Source: Fusibacter ferrireducens
GTDB taxonomy: Bacteria; Bacillota; Clostridia; Peptostreptococcales; Acidaminobacteraceae
Assembly: GCF_015352425.1 (NCBI RefSeq)
Contig: NZ_JADKNH010000007.1
Coordinates: 1-64,000, forward strand
Length of the DNA: 64,000 bases
Reading direction: 5' to 3'
The position numbers and the translations under genes are program-made. Below the pieces are notes generated by a model. That model saw nothing but the letters and a program-made list of their open reading frames with translations. It ran no database searches and had not been told where the DNA came from. How positions within the stretch are numbered: the stretch's first letter is position 1; each line of letters starts with the position of its first letter. Positions 55,538-63,619 of this stretch are shown here, piece by piece.

Positions 55538-56800
55538 ATGTCCATTCAGGTATCCGAAAATGAAATTTTTCACGCTTTTAGTGAATCCCTTGATCTAATT
55601 GATCGACGTATTTATAACCATCACAACGATGTTGCTTACATAGCGCTAAAAATTGCATCGGCACTGGAAATTACACCTAGAGATATTAAAGAAATCACAA
55701 TTGCTTCATTGATCCATGATATCGGTGTTTTCACCGCCGATGATCGCGTCAATCTAGCGGATTATGCCTTTGAAGATATCACAAATCACGGTGAAATTGG
55801 TTATCAGCTTTTAATGTCTCTTACTGGATTCAGTAAAATTGCAACCCTCGTGCGATATCACCATGATGATTATCAAATTCTCATAGGCAAACCAAACTAC
55901 AATATTTATTCCAATTTGATTTTCTTGGCGGATCGAATTGCCGTTTTAATTGACAAATCTAAATTTATACTCAATCAAATTGATCGCATTAAGTATATGA
56001 TCACTGCTGATCAAGATGTTAAGTACAAAAGAGAATACGTAGATGCCTTTTTAACATTGTCAGAGCAGGAGGAATTCTGGCTCAATTTAACGACCGATCG
56101 ACATAAAGAAATCATTATGGAAACCTTGAAACCAGATGCCATGATTAGGGATATCAATGCTCTTTTTGACATTTCAAAGCTCTTTATCTTGGCCATAGAT
56201 TTTAGATCTTCCTACACGGCTTCTCACAGCATAGGTGTCTCTAAAGTCGCTCGTGCCATTGGGCAACTTCTTGGATATGATCGTGAAAATTTGGACATTC
56301 TTGAGATATCAGGCTATTTTCACGACATCGGCAAACTTGCCCTTTCTAAAGATTTACTCGATAAAAAAACGATTCTCAGCAAGAACGAAATGCTACAAAT
56401 CAAATCACATTCTTTTTACACTTTTGAGATTTTATCTAAAATCAAGGGATTTGAGGAGATCAAACTAATCGCTTCAAGTCATCACGAAAAACTTAACGGC
56501 AAAGGCTATCCTTTTAAAAGATCTGACATCACTGAAAAAGAAATGATCCTCTGTATAGCAGATATTTTTTCTGCATTAACAGAGGAACGTCCTTATCGTA
56601 GTCATATAAATACTGCTTTTGCAAAAGAAGTTTTACTCTCTGAGGGCAACGATGGTAAATTGGATCTTAATCTCATTCAAATTGTTGTGGATCATATGGA
56701 ACAACTCGCTCAGATCAATCACCACTATCAAAACATTGCCACAAAGCAGTACTCTGACCTCCAAGAAGCAATTTTGAAAAGTACCCAAATCACATCATAA
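55538..56800 (+). CDS. Protein with two HD domains (HD plus HD-GYP-like)
   Basis: This 420-residue protein begins with an HD domain (about 20-145; HH28-29, HDIG 60-63, HG 84-85, HH 108-109) and continues with an HD-GYP-type domain (about 205-400; H230, HDIGK 262-266, H291, HHE 315-317). The GYP signature reads NGKGYP (320-325), with Asn for the usual Asp. The N-terminal HD has metal ligands and is not a simple relic. It may degrade cyclic di-GMP or act on another nucleotide. The ATG has AGGAGG. Its end overlaps the convergent helicase gene by 11 bases. Confidence 0.82.
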   Translation: MSIQVSENEIFHAFSESLDLIDRRIYNHHNDVAYIALKIASALEITPRDIKEITIASLIHDIGVFTADDRVNLADYAFEDITNHGEIGYQLLMSLTGFSKIATLVRYHHDDYQILIGKPNYNIYSNLIFLADRIAVLIDKSKFILNQIDRIKYMITADQDVKYKREYVDAFLTLSEQEEFWLNLTTDRHKEIIMETLKPDAMIRDINALFDISKLFILAIDFRSSYTASHSIGVSKVARAIGQLLGYDRENLDILEISGYFHDIGKLALSKDLLDKKTILSKNEMLQIKSHSFYTFEILSKIKGFEEIKLIASSHHEKLNGKGYPFKRSDITEKEMILCIADIFSALTEERPYRSHINTAFAKEVLLSEGNDGKLDLNLIQIVVDHMEQLAQINHHYQNIATKQYSDLQEAILKSTQITS

Positions 56801-59800
56801 ATAATGATTTAATCTCATCAATACTCAATTTGTTTAAAAAAGTCTCCCCTGGTTGAATAATTTGATCAAACAGGGCTTTTTTCCGCCCTTGAAGCTCTAA
56901 AATTTTCTCTTCAATTGAATTTTGAGTGATGAGCTTGATCACGTGAACCCGCTTCTCTTGACCGATTCGATGTGCCCTATCTGTTGCTTGATCTTCCACT
57001 GCAGGATTCCACCAGGGGTCAAAATGTATAACAGTATCGGCGCCTGTTAAATTGAGGCCACTACCACCTGCCTTAAGGGATATGAGAAAAACAGATTTTT
57101 CCCCTTGATTAAATCTTTCAACGATTTGAATTCTCTCTTTTGCAGGCATACTGCCATCCAAATAAAAACAATCTGAGCTTATCGCCTTTTGGATTAATTT
57201 AAGCACAGAGGTAAACTGCGAAAAGACAAGCGTTCTATGTCCACTCTCTTCAAGTTCACTAAGGAGTTCAACCAAAGCCTCTACTTTACCACTGCCACCT
57301 TCATAATTAGAGAGATAGGCACTTGGATGTGCACAGATTTGTCTAAGCCTCATTAATCCAACAAGTAATCGCATCCTTTTATCTGCATCCAGTGTCTTGC
57401 CATATTGATCTTCTAAAAACTCGCCTCTGATTTCAGCCACCATTGCCGCATACAATTTTTTCTGCTCATCTGTCATACCAACAATTAAGTTTGTCTCCAA
57501 TTTTTCCGGCAGTTCTTTAAGAACATCCTTTTTGATTCTTCTCATCATAAACGGTTCAATTAAACGCCTCAGTTTGTTCATTTGGACTTGCTCATGATCA
57601 GGATCGGCTTCTACTTTTTTCTCAAATTGTTCTCTGAAGTGATATCTTGTGCCCAAATAACCCGGCATGACAAAATCAAAAATAGACCAGAGTTCGCCTA
57701 AATGATTTTCTAGCGGCGTCCCTGTAAGCGCAAACTTATGATTTGCAGGGATTTGTTTTACCACCCTAGAGATTAAAGAACCCTCATTTTTAATATGCTG
57801 CGCTTCATCCAGCACAATCATATCGAAATCACATTGCTCGTATAACTCTTGATCCTTTCTGAGGACTCCATAAGAAGTGATTAAAATATGAGCCTCACTC
57901 TGCTCGATCATTTTTTCTCTATTTTCCTTTGTGCCCTCTATAATTTCATAAGTTAAAGAGTCTGTAAATTTAACGATTTCATTTGCCCAGTTATAAATAA
58001 GTGAAGTTGGTGCTACAATGAGAACTCTACCCAAGCCCATAGTCTGTCTTATTTTAATAAAGGTCAGCATTTGAAGGGTTTTACCAAGCCCCATATCATC
58101 TGCTAGAATGCCGCCAAAACCGTACATCGTCAATTGATTTAACCAATAAATGCCTTTGCTTTGATAAGGTCTCAATATCGTGACCAAATGTTCTGGAATT
58201 TCAAGTGGTACCATCGCTTTTTCATGGTTGACTAGCAAAGTATCATCCAAAATATCAACAGCATCCAGTCGCCCTTCATCTCTAAGCTGAGATAGATAGT
58301 ACACCGAGGCTTTGGGTAAGGCAATTAATTGAGTGGCTTTATTCATCTTAGCTTGAAATAAATTTGTCAATTCTTCAATGGTTTCAAATTGTCCTTCTTC
58401 AAGCGCTAAAAAATCACCATTTTTCAGCTTATAATATTTCTTTTTTTCTCGATAAGCTTTAAGCAACTTTAAAGCATCCTCTTTTTCAAAGCCATCGATT
58501 TCAATTTCGTATTCTAGCAGATTACTGGACGCGTTTGTCCTTATGCTTTGCTTGATCTTATCCCCATGAATAATACGGCGTTTTGAAAATCGCTCCGTCC
58601 TGAATAGCGTTGCATCCTTCTCTATCTCTAACAACTCAAATTTTAAAAAATCAAAGATTTCGTGATCTCTTAAAACTTTAATGTGATCTCCTAACTTATG
58701 ATAGGGATAGCGATCAAAACGTGACATAAACGCAGCTTCTTTTTCATAATCTCTATGTGCCACGATCCAATCCGATTGATGGTTATCTTCAGTTAAACCG
58801 TTGATTTTGACATGTCCATACTGGAATAAAACCTCAATTTGAATTGCGCCACCGTTATAATCTAAGTACACTTCGAAAACAAGTTCCGCTTCAATAAACA
58901 GTTTTTTAAGATCTGGATGTATGGTCACTTCGCCTATTTTTTCTAGATTGGGCAATATAAAGTCCACGTACTTTTGGAGTTGCATTTTGTTAAACACCAT
59001 TTTAGGGACGATTACTTTGAGTGGAAATAGTATATTCAGTACCTCACGTTGCTCTTTTGAAGTTTGAATCAGAGTTGGCTTTTCACGGTTTAATAAGACG
59101 TAATGCATGTGATGCCCCAATAATTTAACCTCTGCAGGATTGAGGACATTGCATTCCAAATGAGATGCATTCTTAATGAGCTCAAAGTGAAATAAATGCG
59201 CTTGTGTTTTTATCTTTATTTTTCTATTTGTCTTTTTATCATGATAATCCAAATTGCAGTGTTCTATCACCCTAATAAAGTTTTGATGTGTTAACTGCAC
59301 CATACTATGTTTGATAACGGGTATACCATAAAATTTTTGTTCCTCTCGAAACTGTTCTAATAGATCAAAAAGCTTTTGTCCCTCATCTGAAAGCGACATC
59401 TCCTGTGATTGCAAAGTAAATTGAGAACCAAATTTTAAACTCTCGCCTGAAGTGTAAGCCTCCATAAATTGCAAGACATCTTTAACCACATAGAGGTAAT
59501 CGGAACCGATTTTAAAGGACATTCGAACAGGATACTCATTAGGCGTATTCGGCATTGTAAATTCAAGATACGGCACAATATGAATCCCCTTTTTTTCTAC
59601 ACTATGCTTTTGTCTAAAACTTTTGATCATCCCATCGAAATCACTGTGTATAACCTTTTTTTCTATACCGATTCTAGGTTGGACATCCTTGCGTTTGTCC
59701 ACAACGGCTACTTCATTTGCTTCCGTTCTCTTAATTTTTATTTTGGATTGATCATATATTGTACTGTCATTAAATGGCCACGGCAATTCCATGGTATCTA

Positions 59801-60095
59801 CACGTTCCAACAACTCGCCATCATCCATTAACTGCAAAAGCGAAGCCACAATATGCCTACAAGGTTTCATCGTTTTATGACAGCTGCATTTAGAGGTCAA
59901 AAGATCTCCCAGTTTAGAAAATTTGAGTTTTACGTCAAAAGACTGCCCTTCCATAACAATGCTAACAATATTTTGTGCCCCAACACCTTCTGTTATATAT
60001 ACTTTCCCATTTTGATATAAAGACAGACCCGCAGAGAATATCTGAGGTTTCCCAGTTAAATTCAAAATGATAGAACGACTTAAGTTATACTTCAT
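56790..60095 (-). CDS. SNF2-family helicase with SWIM zinc finger
   Basis: This 1101-residue protein has a SWIM zinc finger (about 49-66, KCSCHKTMKPCRHIVA), a long middle region (about 120-600) and a SNF2 ATPase: GGILADDMGLGKTLQMLTF (Walker A), VLDEAQHIKNEGS, LTGTPLENHLGELWSIFDF and the C-terminal motif DQATDRAHRIGQ. Bacterial SWIM-SNF2 proteins (DEAD/DEAH helicases in the HepA/RapA-like group) probably act on DNA- or RNA polymerase-bound complexes, but the job is not known. The start has GAGGAGG upstream. It overlaps the convergent two-HD gene. Confidence 0.9.
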   Translation of the reverse strand: MKYNLSRSIILNLTGKPQIFSAGLSLYQNGKVYITEGVGAQNIVSIVMEGQSFDVKLKFSKLGDLLTSKCSCHKTMKPCRHIVASLLQLMDDGELLERVDTMELPWPFNDSTIYDQSKIKIKRTEANEVAVVDKRKDVQPRIGIEKKVIHSDFDGMIKSFRQKHSVEKKGIHIVPYLEFTMPNTPNEYPVRMSFKIGSDYLYVVKDVLQFMEAYTSGESLKFGSQFTLQSQEMSLSDEGQKLFDLLEQFREEQKFYGIPVIKHSMVQLTHQNFIRVIEHCNLDYHDKKTNRKIKIKTQAHLFHFELIKNASHLECNVLNPAEVKLLGHHMHYVLLNREKPTLIQTSKEQREVLNILFPLKVIVPKMVFNKMQLQKYVDFILPNLEKIGEVTIHPDLKKLFIEAELVFEVYLDYNGGAIQIEVLFQYGHVKINGLTEDNHQSDWIVAHRDYEKEAAFMSRFDRYPYHKLGDHIKVLRDHEIFDFLKFELLEIEKDATLFRTERFSKRRIIHGDKIKQSIRTNASSNLLEYEIEIDGFEKEDALKLLKAYREKKKYYKLKNGDFLALEEGQFETIEELTNLFQAKMNKATQLIALPKASVYYLSQLRDEGRLDAVDILDDTLLVNHEKAMVPLEIPEHLVTILRPYQSKGIYWLNQLTMYGFGGILADDMGLGKTLQMLTFIKIRQTMGLGRVLIVAPTSLIYNWANEIVKFTDSLTYEIIEGTKENREKMIEQSEAHILITSYGVLRKDQELYEQCDFDMIVLDEAQHIKNEGSLISRVVKQIPANHKFALTGTPLENHLGELWSIFDFVMPGYLGTRYHFREQFEKKVEADPDHEQVQMNKLRRLIEPFMMRRIKKDVLKELPEKLETNLIVGMTDEQKKLYAAMVAEIRGEFLEDQYGKTLDADKRMRLLVGLMRLRQICAHPSAYLSNYEGGSGKVEALVELLSELEESGHRTLVFSQFTSVLKLIQKAISSDCFYLDGSMPAKERIQIVERFNQGEKSVFLISLKAGGSGLNLTGADTVIHFDPWWNPAVEDQATDRAHRIGQEKRVHVIKLITQNSIEEKILELQGRKKALFDQIIQPGETFLNKLSIDEIKSLFMM

Positions 60096-60162
60096 GATGC
60101 CTCCTCATGGATTACTGAACGTACCGGCCCTTAACCTTTTAATTATACTCTATTTCCACAAA

Positions 60163-60552
60163 TTAAAAAAGGACTCTGAAAAGAGTCCAAATGAGCAATA
60201 GCCAAATAATCACAACAAATACTGCAAACCCCCAATTTTTAGGCAAATCCTTTTTAGTTAAAAATTGAGCTTTGATTTTACTTTCACGATATAAATGGTC
60301 TGGAATCAATTTCAAGAGACCTTTGATCGCAAGGGGCAACAAGATAAAATCATCCAAATAACCTAAAACGGGGACAAAATCAGGGATGAGATCAATTGGA
60401 CTCAATGCATATGCTAGCACAAGTATTGTGAGTAATTGAAGACCCGCGTTTAATTGTCTTTCTTTGTATAGGACATATAATGTTGTAATTTCTAGTTTAA
60501 GGCGTTTTGCAAATTCAATTATTTTTGATTTAATCGCTTTTAATGTTTTCAT
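60163..60552 (-). CDS. DUF1232 (YkvA-type) membrane protein
   Basis: This 129-residue protein has a C-terminal pair of hydrophobic segments and the family motif YALSPIDLIPDFVPVLGYLDDFILLPLAIKGL (about 50-80). YkvA-like proteins are widespread with no known function. It overlaps the VOC gene stop (ATGA), so the two are translationally coupled. Confidence 0.85.
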   Translation of the reverse strand: MKTLKAIKSKIIEFAKRLKLEITTLYVLYKERQLNAGLQLLTILVLAYALSPIDLIPDFVPVLGYLDDFILLPLAIKGLLKLIPDHLYRESKIKAQFLTKKDLPKNWGFAVFVVIIWLLLIWTLFRVLF

Positions 60553-60929
60553 AGTGTAATTTCTATCTCGTTGCCTTCAAAGTCCAGTACAACACTTTCA
60601 AAATACCCATCTCCTGTGGTCCTTGGTTCACTTTTGACTTTAAAACCGTCCAAACGCAGTTGTTCTGTGAGTGCTATGACGTCGTCCTTGCTGCCCACTG
60701 AAAAAGTAAAATGTGCCAGTCCGAGATGCGTATGTTCTTTTAAACTCGATACATCCGGTCTCTTCATAATTTCAAGCCGCGCACCTTCTTCAAAGCGGAT
60801 AAAATAGGACATGAAATCTGTGGTTTGATTATGATACAGCTCTGATGCTTTGCCGCCAAAGTACTGACAATAAAACTTTTTTGATCTCTCGAGATCAGAC
60901 ACCCAAATGGCTATATGCTCTATTCTCAT
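60549..60929 (-). CDS. VOC-fold (glyoxalase-like) protein
   Basis: This 126-residue protein has a single vicinal-oxygen-chelate domain: MRIEHIAIWVSDLERSKKFY at the start, RFEEGARLEIMKRP, HLGLAHFTFSVGSKDDV, and SVVLDFEGNEIEI at the end. The ligands H5, E53-type and H-E at the end fit a metal-dependent lyase or fosfomycin/glyoxalase-like enzyme; the substrate is unknown. It is followed directly by the DUF1232 gene. Confidence 0.85.
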   Translation of the reverse strand: MRIEHIAIWVSDLERSKKFYCQYFGGKASELYHNQTTDFMSYFIRFEEGARLEIMKRPDVSSLKEHTHLGLAHFTFSVGSKDDVIALTEQLRLDGFKVKSEPRTTGDGYFESVVLDFEGNEIEITL

Positions 60930-61063
60930 CTTATCAACATCCTTTCAAGGCTTTAAATTGTCCATATTCAGATTCATCTTATTTAAATTCCTCATATATT
61001 ATGTACACTCTCATTATACAATAAAAAGGGGCTTTTATCGATGTTGAATAAAAAAAATGTGAT

Positions 61064-61288
61064 TCAGCCTATAAAATGTTTACGTTCTAAAATATCCTGA
61101 AAATAGACCTTTACTTTTGTATTATAAGTTTCACGAATGATAAAAGCCTGCTCAGTAATAAAGGTGACAATACCACTGCTCACATATTTGTGTTCTTGAT
61201 CAAATAACGTAATGATATTCCCGCTAATCTGATATGCTCTAATCAAATTCTTGTATTCCTCTAACGAATTGCAGACATAGAGTCTCAA
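61064..61288 (-). CDS. Small protein of unknown function
   Basis: I do not recognise this 74-residue protein. The TTG start at 61288 is supported by GAGGTGA seven bases upstream; a longer frame to 61348 has no ribosome site. Residues about 20-60 alternate hydrophobic and polar in a pattern suggesting a small beta barrel (GNIITLFDQEHKYVSSGIV, AFIIRETYNTKVKVYF). It lies between the AbrB-like gene and the VOC gene, with no clear terminator of its own. Confidence 0.5.
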   Translation of the reverse strand: MRLYVCNSLEEYKNLIRAYQISGNIITLFDQEHKYVSSGIVTFITEQAFIIRETYNTKVKVYFQDILERKHFIG

Positions 61289-61377
61289 TACACTCACCTC
61301 ACAATTTATGCTGTTCTCTTTGAAGGTTTTACATTGATTTCTTTTCAATAAGTTTTTTACATTGCATTTTTTACAAA

Positions 61378-61632
61378 TTACTTACGATTTAGTTGCTGAA
61401 CTTTCGCTATACAATCCAAACAAATATTTTTTCCTAAGTGCGCTTCTAGATTACTCTGTGAACCACAAAAAACACAAAAGGCTTCACTATACCTTTTGAG
61501 TAAAATCATATCTCCTTTTGCAGCAACTTCTAATGTCTCTCCAATATCAATGCCTGCATGTTTTCTTAGACCCGCTGGAATGACGATTCTTCCGAGTTCA
61601 TCTACTTTTCTCAAATTGCCTATTTTGCTCAT
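61378..61632 (-). CDS. AbrB/SpoVT-type transcription regulator with C-terminal zinc ribbon
   Basis: This 84-residue protein has an N-terminal swapped-hairpin AbrB domain (KVDELGRIVIPAGLRKHAGIDIGETLEV, residues 9-36) and a C-terminal CVFCG...CLDC motif (about 53-77), a four-cysteine zinc-binding element. AbrB proteins bind DNA as dimers or tetramers and act as transition-state or toxin-antitoxin-type repressors. The ATG has GAGGGGG. It is next to a cluster of small regulators. Confidence 0.88.
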   Translation of the reverse strand: MSKIGNLRKVDELGRIVIPAGLRKHAGIDIGETLEVAAKGDMILLKRYSEAFCVFCGSQSNLEAHLGKNICLDCIAKVQQLNRK

Positions 61633-61695
61633 TTTATCCCCCTCTTTCTCTTTTTATATTTTTTCACATCTAAAAATGTTCAACGCAAAGCGAGA

Positions 61696-61899
61696 TCACG
61701 TAATGTTATCTTTATGGTCAAAAAAAATAGTTTCAATATCTGTCTCAAAAAACTGCGCTATGTATTTTGCCATTTTTAACCTTGGTGTCCTCTTTTCAGT
61801 TTCCCACATGGCCACAGTTGCACTTGAAACACCTAATTTTTTCGCAAGTGCTCTCTGTGACAAATTCTTTTCTGTTCTGTATTGGGCAATTCTGTTCAA
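61696..61899 (-). CDS. XRE-family helix-turn-helix repressor
   Basis: This 67-residue DNA-binding protein is nearly all HTH: YRTEKNLSQRALAKKLGVSSATVAMWETEKRTPRL (residues 7-41). The TTG start has AGGAGG six bases upstream. It is divergent from the other XRE gene, like a Cro/CI pair. Confidence 0.88.
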   Translation of the reverse strand: MNRIAQYRTEKNLSQRALAKKLGVSSATVAMWETEKRTPRLKMAKYIAQFFETDIETIFFDHKDNIT

Positions 61900-61932
61900 T
61901 TAGACCTCCTATTATCCTTTTGAATTATTTAA

Positions 61933-61961
61933 AAAATATCACATTTGGTTACTTTTGTCAA
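61933..61961 (-). promoter_or_regulatory. Promoter of the minus-strand XRE gene
   Basis: On the minus strand TTGACA (61961-61956), a 17-base spacer and TATTTT (61938-61933). Repeats of GTTAC/GTTAT near 61948-61986 between the two divergent genes are possible operators. Confidence 0.65.
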
Positions 61962-62009
61962 TTATTTATTCACTTTTCGTTATTTTGTTATCTTGTAATA
62001 ATCTTTTCC

Positions 62010-62039
62010 TTTATTTTTGCTCACTTTATGTGATATTAT
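62010..62039 (+). promoter_or_regulatory. Promoter/operator of the plus-strand XRE gene
   Basis: TTTATT (62010-62015), an 18-base spacer and TATTAT (62034-62039). A 13-base palindrome TCACTTTATGTGA (62021-62033) sits in the spacer, as expected for an autorepressor operator. Confidence 0.5.
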
Positions 62040-62072
62040 GGTCTAAAATGAGAGTGCATTAAGGGTGGTCAT

Positions 62073-62390
62073 ATGATTGAAAGTAGACTCAAACAACTTC
62101 GAAAGGAAAAAGATTTAACTCAAAAGGAATTGGCAGATAAACTCAACATTTCCAAGGGGTCTATTGCTATGTACGAAACTGGAAAACGTTCTCCCGATAA
62201 CGAAATTTTATCCACTATTGCTGATTTTTTTGATGTCTCCACAGATTATCTTCTTGGCAGAAGTGATATCAGACGCTATTCTGAAGAGATTTTAGCTTTT
62301 AATACGACTGAACATTTAACGGATGATGATTTAAAATTAGTTAAGGATCTCATCGAAACCTTAAAGCATAAAAATCTACAAAGTAAATAA
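62073..62390 (+). CDS. XRE-family helix-turn-helix repressor
   Basis: This 105-residue protein has an N-terminal HTH (LRKEKDLTQKELADKLNISKGSIAMYETGKRSPDNEIL, residues 9-46) and a C-terminal helical tail (about 60-105, HLTDDDLKLVKDLIETLKHK) that may dimerise. It is divergent from the shorter XRE gene and 35 bases past the palindrome. A terminator follows. Confidence 0.88.
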   Translation: MIESRLKQLRKEKDLTQKELADKLNISKGSIAMYETGKRSPDNEILSTIADFFDVSTDYLLGRSDIRRYSEEILAFNTTEHLTDDDLKLVKDLIETLKHKNLQSK

Positions 62391-62400
62391 TTTTTGCTAC

Positions 62401-62420
62401 AAGAGCGTATGCTCTTTTTT
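62401..62420 (+). terminator. Terminator after the XRE gene
   Basis: AAGAGC (62401-62406) and GCTCTT (62411-62416) form a hairpin with a GTAT loop, followed by TTTT. It lies 10 bases after the XRE stop and before the ImmA/IrrE gene, so the two plus-strand genes may be only partly co-transcribed. Confidence 0.7.
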
Positions 62421-62504
62421 ACATTGATCTGTGCTCTTTTTATGTTGATTGGTGCCACTTTCAAGCTTTATGCTATTTTATCATTTTAAGGAGTCGTTGC
62501 ATTT

Positions 62505-63101
62505 ATGGATACTTTACTCAATAGGATTAAGTCATTAGGCATCCAACTTGAAATTACAAATGCATTGCCACAAAGTGTGAATGGATTTTACTATAGAGAT
62601 GATGTTCATGATATTATTGTCATCAATAATGCCATAAAAAGCGAAGTTGAATTTAAGGCCGTACTCAGTCACGAGCTTGGACACTATTTTACAACGGAAC
62701 CTCACTATAAGAGCAATTCATTTCTGGATATCATACATACAGAGAGGGATGAGATTAGGGCCATCCGATGGAGTTGTGACTACTTAATACCCAATGAACT
62801 TTTATTGAGAACACTCTCTGAAGCTTCTGATATGCAATTTCAATCTCTGACAGATTATTTTGAAATCCCTGCCCAACTTTTAGAGATGAAATTCTATTTT
62901 ATGAGTCTGATTTCTCATAAATGGCAACTTGATGATTCCAAGTGTCTTTTGCTCTCAGCTCTGCCATCAATTTATGTGGTTGAAGTACCCTCAGACACGG
63001 TGGATACAGTAGATGATGCTTTTTGGTGTTCTGAAAAAATGGAAACTTATTTACAAAATCCAGCATGTCACAATATCAAAGTTATTTACAAAATGATTTA
63101 G
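62505..63101 (+). CDS. ImmA/IrrE-family metallopeptidase
   Basis: This 198-residue protein has the zinc motif SHELGHYF (about 55-62) and a third ligand Glu in RDEIRAIRW. In ICEBs1 of Bacillus, ImmA cleaves the XRE repressor ImmR; the adjacent XRE gene here points to the same arrangement. The ATG has AAGGAG upstream. Confidence 0.88.
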   Translation: MDTLLNRIKSLGIQLEITNALPQSVNGFYYRDDVHDIIVINNAIKSEVEFKAVLSHELGHYFTTEPHYKSNSFLDIIHTERDEIRAIRWSCDYLIPNELLLRTLSEASDMQFQSLTDYFEIPAQLLEMKFYFMSLISHKWQLDDSKCLLLSALPSIYVVEVPSDTVDTVDDAFWCSEKMETYLQNPACHNIKVIYKMI

Positions 63102-63162
63102 ATGCTATACTTATTGAAATGCTTCACTTTAAGCAAAAAAAATGCAGTCAAAAACAAAAGAT

Positions 63163-63213
63163 AAAAAATGCAAGGCATAGAAAAAATATGTTTTCTCTAT
63201 CCTTGCATTTTTT
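63163..63213. terminator. Bidirectional terminator
   Basis: AAAAAATGCAAGG (63163-63175) pairs with CCTTGCATTTTTT (63201-63213), with an inner ATAGA/TCTAT extension. It sits between the ImmA-like gene (plus) and the holin-like gene (minus), so it can serve both. Confidence 0.8.
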
Positions 63214-63288
63214 ATTGCAAATATGAAAGATGTCGTTTCAAAAGACTTAATCAAATATGTTCTAATCGGCTTATTTTAATTTATTCTT

Positions 63289-63618
63289 CTATCTAATACT
63301 TTTCTGGCTTTGATTGATCAAGCCGTCGTCTAAATAATCTTTTGCGAGCTCGTACAAATAGGCAATTAATTTGCGCATATTTTCTTTGCTCATCCAAAGC
63401 GTTATCCAAAGCGGCAAATGTTGATAAGCTTTTTCAAGCACCCATTCTTCTTGTTCCTGCCCACTGTTTAGAATAGCATCTTTTGCCATGCTTTTAGCGG
63501 TTAACATCAATCTAAATAGAATGACTTTGACTTGCTGCCACTTTAAGAGGGCAAACAAAAAAACAGCCCCTGCGACTGCTATCATTAACCCATATTCCAT
63601 TGCAATTTCTCTGGTCAT
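63289..63618 (-). CDS. Holin-like phage protein
   Basis: This 109-residue protein has one N-terminal membrane helix (about 8-30) and a charged helical C-terminal part (LEKAYQHLPLWITLWMSKENMRKLIAYLYELAKDYLDD). This layout fits phage LLH-type holins, but the match is weak, so the function is uncertain. The start has GGGAGG. It abuts the gene upstream. Confidence 0.5.
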   Translation of the reverse strand: MTREIAMEYGLMIAVAGAVFLFALLKWQQVKVILFRLMLTAKSMAKDAILNSGQEQEEWVLEKAYQHLPLWITLWMSKENMRKLIAYLYELAKDYLDDGLINQSQKSIR

Positions 63619-63619
63619 G

